Virus record (IMG/VR): IMGVR_UViG_3300024259_000133
Location: 1 to 27,252 of that record
Length of the DNA stretch: 27,252 nt
Origin: a virus
Reading direction: 5' to 3' (one strand)
Shown here one piece after another: positions 22,792 to 27,252 of the stretch. The position numbers and the translations under genes are program-made. Under the pieces are notes generated by a model. It was given only the letters and a program-made list of their open reading frames with translations, was not told the DNA's origin and searched no databases. Numbering within the stretch: position 1 is the first letter of the stretch; the number at the start of each line of letters is the position of its first letter.

Positions 22792-22820
22792 TTTATAACA
22801 AATCCTTTAGGTTATGTCAA
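22792..22820 (-). promoter_or_regulatory. Sigma70-type promoter of HNH gene 21778-22719
   Basis: TTGACA (22820-22815), 17-bp spacer and TATAAA (22797-22792). It begins two bases after the TAA stop of the small Cys-rich gene. Confidence 0.85.
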
Positions 22821-22822
22821 GA

Positions 22823-23059
22823 TTATTCGCCTTTTATTTGCTCAAATTGTATTCCATTATCTCCATTGTAAGGCTTTTTATGGTCATGTTCACCAACCAA
22901 TATGTCATACGGAATCCCGGCAATGGTCCCTTTTGGAAAAGCATTGCAATAATTCAAGTGTTCACCTTCAATATCAGGGTCATCTTGCAAAATGTATGTC
23001 CCCAAATAATGCTTACAACTCAAACAAGTTTCATATGACGGAGGTATTGTTTGTCCCAT
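22823..23059 (-). CDS. Small conserved cysteine-containing phage protein (78 aa)
   Basis: It starts [20 protein letters not shown] two bases after the MuF stop. The pattern CxxCxHY, later [23 protein letters not shown] and GDNGIQFE, is a layout I know from small hypothetical proteins next to head genes of many phages. The Cys and His residues may bind zinc. The function is not known; position in the head module and coupling to the MuF gene suggest a role in head assembly or packaging. Confidence 0.78.
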   Translation of the reverse strand: MGQTIPPSYETCLSCKHYLGTYILQDDPDIEGEHLNYCNAFPKGTIAGIPYDILVGEHDHKKPYNGDNGIQFEQIKGE

Positions 23060-23061
23060 TT

Positions 23062-24444
23062 TTACACCTTTAGCTTGTCTAATATGCCATCAAAGTATTT
23101 TTCGAGACTTTTTGGGAACGTCCCTTTTGTATAATACGGCGATGTGTATTTCGCAAATCCATCACAAAACCATTCATATTTATTCTTACCAGCATAATCT
23201 GATATTTGTGAACTCGGAAATTTCTCATCTCTAAAAACCTTCAGGCGTATTTTATCAAGGTCTTTAAATGCCTTTGTGCCTGGTTTAGATATTTCATATT
23301 CGCCTTGTAGGATGTGAGCATATTCATGCCTTACATTAATAGCAGTATGGCTTTCTGCCTCATATCCATCCCAAGGCTTATTATGTCTTGACTCCCAAGC
23401 ATTTATGTTTTTCCAAGTTCGCTCATCCCAATCATCCGCAAAAGTGATGGATGACTCATTCGCTGGAATTGTATAATGTGCCTTACCTCTTTTGTTTTTT
23501 GTTATGTAAAACGTGTCAACCTTTGGGATTTTAATACTATACTCACGCTCAAACCTATCCATTTCACTCAGAACATCATTGGCCTTTTTAAGCGCAGCCT
23601 TTTTTGTTGCCTTACCTCCCCATGTCCTCCCCCCGGACAGGCCAACGTTATCAGCAATCCCCTTTTTTATAATGTATTCCTCAACTTCGGCTATCGTCTT
23701 GGCTTTCACAAAACCCTTTACTATGCTACCGGCTTCAAACACAGGGATCACGCTGCACTGGCAAAAAGCGTGACAAGGGGGATGTGCTTTGGGGCCATAA
23801 ATCTTTAATTTTCTACCAGTTCCAGTTTCACCTTCCAGCGTTTCGCCATGCTCGATGAAATTGCTTTCAATCCCGACTATCTTGCCGTTTAAGCCCTGGC
23901 AAAACGAACACGACTTGCTGCCGGTATTTATCCATTTCAGCTTCGTAACTCCGCCGATCCGGTACGTCTCCCGCAGTGTCGCGTTTGATGCCTTGATAAC
24001 CTCATTTCGTGCTATTTTACCGGGACGTTTTTCAAGCCATTCGTCCAGCCGGGTTCCGAATACTTTTTGAACATCCTCAATCGGCGTGTTTTTCAGTATC
24101 TCTAATAATTGCCCGGACGATGATCCGATATGCCGCAGGGTGTAGCCTTCAATGTATTTTCGCTTCCATTTTTTGAGCGCCGGGAATTGGTTGATATCGG
24201 CATTGATAAGGTTAACACCTGTTTTCTTGGTGCGCTGGATGTATTTGTCGAATACCGGTCCAAGGTGATCTTCAATCTCACCGACCATCCCAACATAGAA
24301 ATCTTCCATCCATTTTTCAAAGCTACTCGCTGATCTAACCAGGTGCTGGTCAACCGCTTTCCGAACATGATCAACTTCATATTTGACTAACCGCCTGGCG
24401 GCTTTTTCAATCGGCTTTAAAAATTCAAGTTGTAACGCCTTCAT
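23062..24444 (-). CDS. MuF-type head morphogenesis protein with C-terminal zincin-like domain
   Basis: A 460-aa protein. Residues about 1-240 form the phage Mu F / SPP1 gp7 minor head domain: [38 protein letters not shown] (Cys 179, 182) and [11 protein letters not shown] (His 221; Cys 224, 228, 230). Residues about 285-460 form a separate domain. It has HEYAH at 373-377 (HExxH zinc motif) followed about 45 residues later by [19 protein letters not shown], whose Glu 424 fits the third zinc ligand of gluzincin-type metallopeptidases. MuF proteins enter the capsid near the portal and are known to carry variable C-terminal toxin or effector domains. This protein is therefore a candidate injected metalloprotease (inference). 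It follows the portal after five bases. Confidence 0.9.
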   Translation of the reverse strand: MKALQLEFLKPIEKAARRLVKYEVDHVRKAVDQHLVRSASSFEKWMEDFYVGMVGEIEDHLGPVFDKYIQRTKKTGVNLINADINQFPALKKWKRKYIEGYTLRHIGSSSGQLLEILKNTPIEDVQKVFGTRLDEWLEKRPGKIARNEVIKASNATLRETYRIGGVTKLKWINTGSKSCSFCQGLNGKIVGIESNFIEHGETLEGETGTGRKLKIYGPKAHPPCHAFCQCSVIPVFEAGSIVKGFVKAKTIAEVEEYIIKKGIADNVGLSGGRTWGGKATKKAALKKANDVLSEMDRFEREYSIKIPKVDTFYITKNKRGKAHYTIPANESSITFADDWDERTWKNINAWESRHNKPWDGYEAESHTAINVRHEYAHILQGEYEISKPGTKAFKDLDKIRLKVFRDEKFPSSQISDYAGKNKYEWFCDGFAKYTSPYYTKGTFPKSLEKYFDGILDKLKV

Positions 24445-24449
24445 ATCCG

Positions 24450-25751
24450 CTAATATTGTCTTTTCGCTACGGACCTCGCGTAGTCCAGGAAGAATCTTTT
24501 TTTTTTACGTTCCTCTTCTTCCGGTGTCCCGATGTCGGGGACAGGTTCCGGTTCCTTCCCCACCATCGAAAGCGGTATCATGTTCATAGGCACGAAGGTT
24601 TCGTCCCCGTTTTCAATGGGATTCATCTCCTCCTTGGCCCGGATGTCATTTATGCTCATTGCGCCGATCATGAACATCTGGTTGTAGAATTTCCCTCTTG
24701 ATTCTGCGTCACCTCTCAACAGTCCTTCAACCACATGCTTGAAATAGAGATGATTCGCCCGTTCCCCCGGTGTCAAAAGCTGCATGTTGTAATTTGATTC
24801 CAGGCGGATCAGCCACGGCAGGATGGAGTCGGTAACAAACGAGATCTGTTCCTGTTCAATGTTGGAAAAGCTGGATTTAGTGAGATCCTTTAACTTATGA
24901 GGTGGCAAATTAAACCAGCGAGCAATATCGGTGATCTGGAATTGCCTGGACTGAAGGAATTGCGAATCCTCCGGTGGGACTCCCACGTCCTCAATCTTCA
25001 TCCCCTCTTCCAGCAAAAGCAATCTGTGGGACTTGCCGAGGCCCGAATATTTATTGACCAGATCACCTTTCAGGTTGTCGTGAGCGTCCTGGCTGAGTTT
25101 CCCCGGATGGCTTACAATGACCCCCGGATGTGTACCGGACCCGAACCACCTGGCTCCGAACTCTTCCATGGCCATACCCAGGCCGATGCTCTCCTGTGCC
25201 ATCGTAATTACGCTGTACCCCTGTATGCCGTTGAACCCAAGCCCAGGTATGTGCAGGACGTTCTCGCGCCGTAGCGTGTGCTCCTCGGCCCCCATGTTGA
25301 TGATATAGGTGAGTTTGCCGTTTTGCCTTTCCACCTTCATCCGATTAGGTGGGATCGGCCATAATTCGATGACGTTGTTATACCCATCCCGGACGACCTC
25401 GGCATAACAGTTTCCCCAGGTTAGCAGGTGCGCTGTCATGGTTTCCCGAAGCACCATGGCCGTCATTTCCGGGTTCGCCGCCGTATGCAGGACACTATAC
25501 AGGCTCTTGTCGGTGGCTGTGGAATTCCCCTCACCGCGCCGGCGCATAAGGTGCAGCGGCAGGCTGGCCACGGTTCCAGCAATCAACGCAACGGCATTGA
25601 ATACCGCCGATGATGTCAAGGCGTTTTCCGTGTTGACGTTCACCCCGGCATTAGACTGAGCACCATACATATTCCACAGTCCGGGATTCCACGCCTTCGG
25701 ATCGGCAACGGATAGATTTCGTCTTTCAAATAATCGGCTAAATAGGCCCAT
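24450..25751 (-). CDS. Portal protein (HK97 gp3 family)
   Basis: A 433-aa protein starting MGLFSRLFERRN. The motifs of the HK97 portal family are in order: SSAVFNAVALIAGTVASLPL, LLTWGNCYAEVVRDG, ELWPIPPNRM, VLHIPGLGFNGIQGYS, FFxGxxP-like WFGSGTHPGVIV, IARWFNLPPHKL, and the C-terminal SINDIRAKEEMNP. The dodecameric portal is the DNA channel and terminase docking site. A GTG start at 25778 in the same frame lies inside the terminator-like stem, so 25751 is preferred, although its ribosome binding site (GGA) is weak. Confidence 0.93.
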   Translation of the reverse strand: MGLFSRLFERRNLSVADPKAWNPGLWNMYGAQSNAGVNVNTENALTSSAVFNAVALIAGTVASLPLHLMRRRGEGNSTATDKSLYSVLHTAANPEMTAMVLRETMTAHLLTWGNCYAEVVRDGYNNVIELWPIPPNRMKVERQNGKLTYIINMGAEEHTLRRENVLHIPGLGFNGIQGYSVITMAQESIGLGMAMEEFGARWFGSGTHPGVIVSHPGKLSQDAHDNLKGDLVNKYSGLGKSHRLLLLEEGMKIEDVGVPPEDSQFLQSRQFQITDIARWFNLPPHKLKDLTKSSFSNIEQEQISFVTDSILPWLIRLESNYNMQLLTPGERANHLYFKHVVEGLLRGDAESRGKFYNQMFMIGAMSINDIRAKEEMNPIENGDETFVPMNMIPLSMVGKEPEPVPDIGTPEEEERKKKRFFLDYARSVAKRQY

Positions 25752-25763
25752 ATTTTTTCCAAT

Positions 25764-25793
25764 AAAAAACCCGCTCACCGGATGCGGTGACGG
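25764..25793 (-). terminator. Terminator-like hairpin between membrane protein gene and portal gene
   Basis: On the minus strand CCGTCACCG and CGGTGAGCGG pair with one bulged base around a four-base loop, then GTTTTTTATT. It sits only 13 bases before the portal start and no HNH gene is nearby, so it shows that the pattern is not specific to HNH cassettes. Confidence 0.65.
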
Positions 25794-25823
25794 ATTGATA
25801 AAAAAAAATTATTCTATTATTGT

Positions 25824-25988
25824 TTATTCAGATGGCTTCTTTGGGATGCTTGCTGCCACCCCCACGCCGAAAACAAGCGCTCCCGTGACGGCAAACGCTG
25901 CCCAGGGATTTATCATGTGCAATCCATAGAAGATCCCGGAAAGTCCGGCAATTATTAAAAGATCGGGTAGGAATGATAGGTATTTCAT
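25824..25988 (-). CDS. Small two-helix membrane protein (54 aa)
   Basis: The ATG overlaps the terminase stop (TAATG). The protein starts MKYLSFLPDLLIIAGLSGIF and continues with a second hydrophobic stretch (PWAAFAVTGALVFGVGVAA), ending KKPSE. Two predicted membrane helices with a short turn (YGLHMINPW) fit the small membrane proteins often found between terminase and portal genes in HK97-like phages. Function is unknown. It was easy to miss because another frame is open over the same bases. Confidence 0.8.
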   Translation of the reverse strand: MKYLSFLPDLLIIAGLSGIFYGLHMINPWAAFAVTGALVFGVGVAASIPKKPSE

Positions 25989-27252
25989 TAGAATGCCAGG
26001 ACTCCTCTATGATTTGGATGGCTGGGTTCATAAATGCTCATCCCATCACCTTCAACCCGCATAGCTCGGCACATTGCATTCATACTCGCCACCGCACCGT
26101 CGATCTTGTTTTCATTACCCTCTTTAAATGGAAACACATTATCCTTCTTATCGAACCGACAGCACACGTTTTTAAACATCCAATTTGTCACAGGATTGTT
26201 GTCATGGTGAAATTTCCCGTCCCTGACACACGCCTCGATTTCCTTCATGGGTTCAGAGAGCATATTAACCGTCTGGGATATTTCAACCGTTGCGATCCCT
26301 TCCTGCTCCAATTCAGTAATCAACTGTTGAGCGTTCCATGGATCGTTACAAACCTCACCGCCACCCATTTCCTGCCCGCTCAAATCAAATTCTTTTGCAT
26401 CCTTCAAGATATCCTCTTTGATATACGCAAAATCTATCCTGGCCCCCGGTGTGGCTTCCAGATACCCGTCCTTCACCCAACCCGCATAATGTGTCGCGTC
26501 TTCGCCTTCCGTTCGCTCATGTGGTATATAGTGCGCTGAGAACAGATAATAATGATCGTCCTTCTTAAACAAACGCATCCGTGAAGCAATATCTATCTTT
26601 GACGCAAGATCAATCCCAACCCAACATGAACTCCCCTTGAAATCGTTAATATCAAGGCTTGAATCCGCACATTTCTCCCAATCAACGGAGTTCAACCAAC
26701 TTTCCCCGGCATTTGACCACACATTCAGGTGTTTGCATTTCAGGATGTTCTGTTTCCGCGCATCCTGTAATCCGGTTTTGAGCTGACTTCTCAAAAAGTC
26801 CTCAAATACCGATACGCCTAAATTCGGATTCGCCTTCTCCCATGTGGACCACTCTGCCCAATCATCATCCTTATCGACTGAAAAAATAATCCCAAAGATT
26901 TCATCGTTGACAATCTCACCTTGGAGTATCTTTTCAACCTGCTTACGCTTTGAATAGCATGGATATGATGTATTCGTTCCTGCGGTGGTGATAACCACCA
27001 TCATGGGTTGGAGCCTGGCCCCCATGCCCGTCTTACCGGCATCGTAGGATACATCTGATTTCGCTTCGTGATATTCGTCTTGCAGCCAACAATGAGGTGA
27101 CGCCCCATCACCGGGTTTTCCGATTACCGTTTCAAAACGTGAGGATGTTTGCAGGCTGTAAATGTTCCCTGGATTACGTTCTGTCCCACCTAAATCAATC
27201 CCGAACCGCTTCTGATAGCTCGGCAACTTGTTTGTCATCTGCCAAGCCGGAA
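25988..27252 (-). CDS. Terminase large subunit (partial, N-terminus outside window)
   Basis: The frame is open to the right edge, and the reading upstream of the ATG at 27238 (PAWQMTNKLP) shows the gene continues beyond it. The ATPase Walker A region is therefore not seen. Present are the Walker B-like WLQDEYHEA with catalytic Glu, the coupling motif VVITTAGTN, the nuclease start WVGIDLASKIDIAS with its catalytic Asp, and the terminal Asp in KIDGAVASMNAM. This fits the Terminase_1 family, the packaging motor that cuts concatemeric DNA and translocates it into the prohead through the portal. Confidence 0.94.
   Translation of the reverse strand, partial: PAWQMTNKLPSYQKRFGIDLGGTERNPGNIYSLQTSSRFETVIGKPGDGASPHCWLQDEYHEAKSDVSYDAGKTGMGARLQPMMVVITTAGTNTSYPCYSKRKQVEKILQGEIVNDEIFGIIFSVDKDDDWAEWSTWEKANPNLGVSVFEDFLRSQLKTGLQDARKQNILKCKHLNVWSNAGESWLNSVDWEKCADSSLDINDFKGSSCWVGIDLASKIDIASRMRLFKKDDHYYLFSAHYIPHERTEGEDATHYAGWVKDGYLEATPGARIDFAYIKEDILKDAKEFDLSGQEMGGGEVCNDPWNAQQLITELEQEGIATVEISQTVNMLSEPMKEIEACVRDGKFHHDNNPVTNWMFKNVCCRFDKKDNVFPFKEGNENKIDGAVASMNAMCRAMRVEGDGMSIYEPSHPNHRGVLAF

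Noticed and set aside
25828-26031. A 67-codon minus-strand frame between terminase and portal
   Set aside because: It overlaps the terminase end and covers the 54-aa membrane protein in another frame. Its Cys/His/Arg-rich product looks random and it has no ribosome binding site.
1-27252. CRISPR arrays, tRNA genes, insertion sequences or attachment sites
   Set aside because: No regularly spaced repeats, cloverleaf sequences, transposase genes or paired terminal repeats were seen.

Overview
The window is part of the late (structural) gene block of a tailed bacteriophage or prophage (Caudoviricetes, siphovirus-like, HK97-type head). Every convincing gene lies on the minus strand, so the biological order runs from high to low coordinates. 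The host cannot be fixed from sequence. Ribosome binding sites are strong AGGAGG types, a few starts are TTG or GTG, and base composition looks moderate. No integrase, lysis, replication, tRNA or host gene is present, so prophage and lytic phage cannot be told apart here.

Head module (27252 to about 19480): large terminase (cut by the window edge), a 54-aa two-helix membrane protein, HK97-type portal, a MuF head-morphogenesis protein fused to a zinc-metalloprotease-like C-terminal domain, a small Cys-rich protein, an HNH endonuclease, a 45-aa helical ORF, S78-type prohead protease and HK97-fold major capsid protein. Next comes an unusually long stretch (18078 to 13508), with an HNH gene at its head: six small proteins or beta-rich presumed virion proteins, one carrying a carbohydrate-binding-like beta-sandwich, and one unrecognised Cys-containing protein. 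The connector and tail-joining genes follow (head-tail connector with an inserted beta domain, two HNH genes in tandem, head-tail adaptor, gp10-like protein, tail terminator).

Tail module (9803 to 1): a translationally coupled cassette of a radical SAM/SPASM-like protein and two glycosyltransferases sits between the tail terminator and the major tail tube gene. It is followed by a 53-aa ORF, an HNH gene, the tail tube protein, a pair of tail assembly chaperones joined by a predicted -1 ribosomal frameshift (A AAA AAC), another HNH gene, and the tape measure protein running off the left edge.

The most distinctive feature is six HNH homing-type endonucleases (about 5.4 kb, about 20% of the window) placed between intact structural genes. 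Five insertion sites (one carrying the tandem pair) each have a near-perfect sigma70-type promoter (TTGACA, exactly 17 bp, TATAAA or TATACC) starting within 0-17 bp of the upstream stop codon. Four promoters are followed by a hairpin at the predicted 5' end of the transcript, whose arms differ in sequence between copies but keep pairing. A second repeated pattern is a hairpin, often with a seven- or eight-T tail like an intrinsic terminator, just upstream of the ribosome binding site of structural genes. Together these suggest that the HNH genes are autonomous expression cassettes insulated from the late operon, which would itself need antitermination, or use the hairpins as mRNA stabilisers or processing sites.
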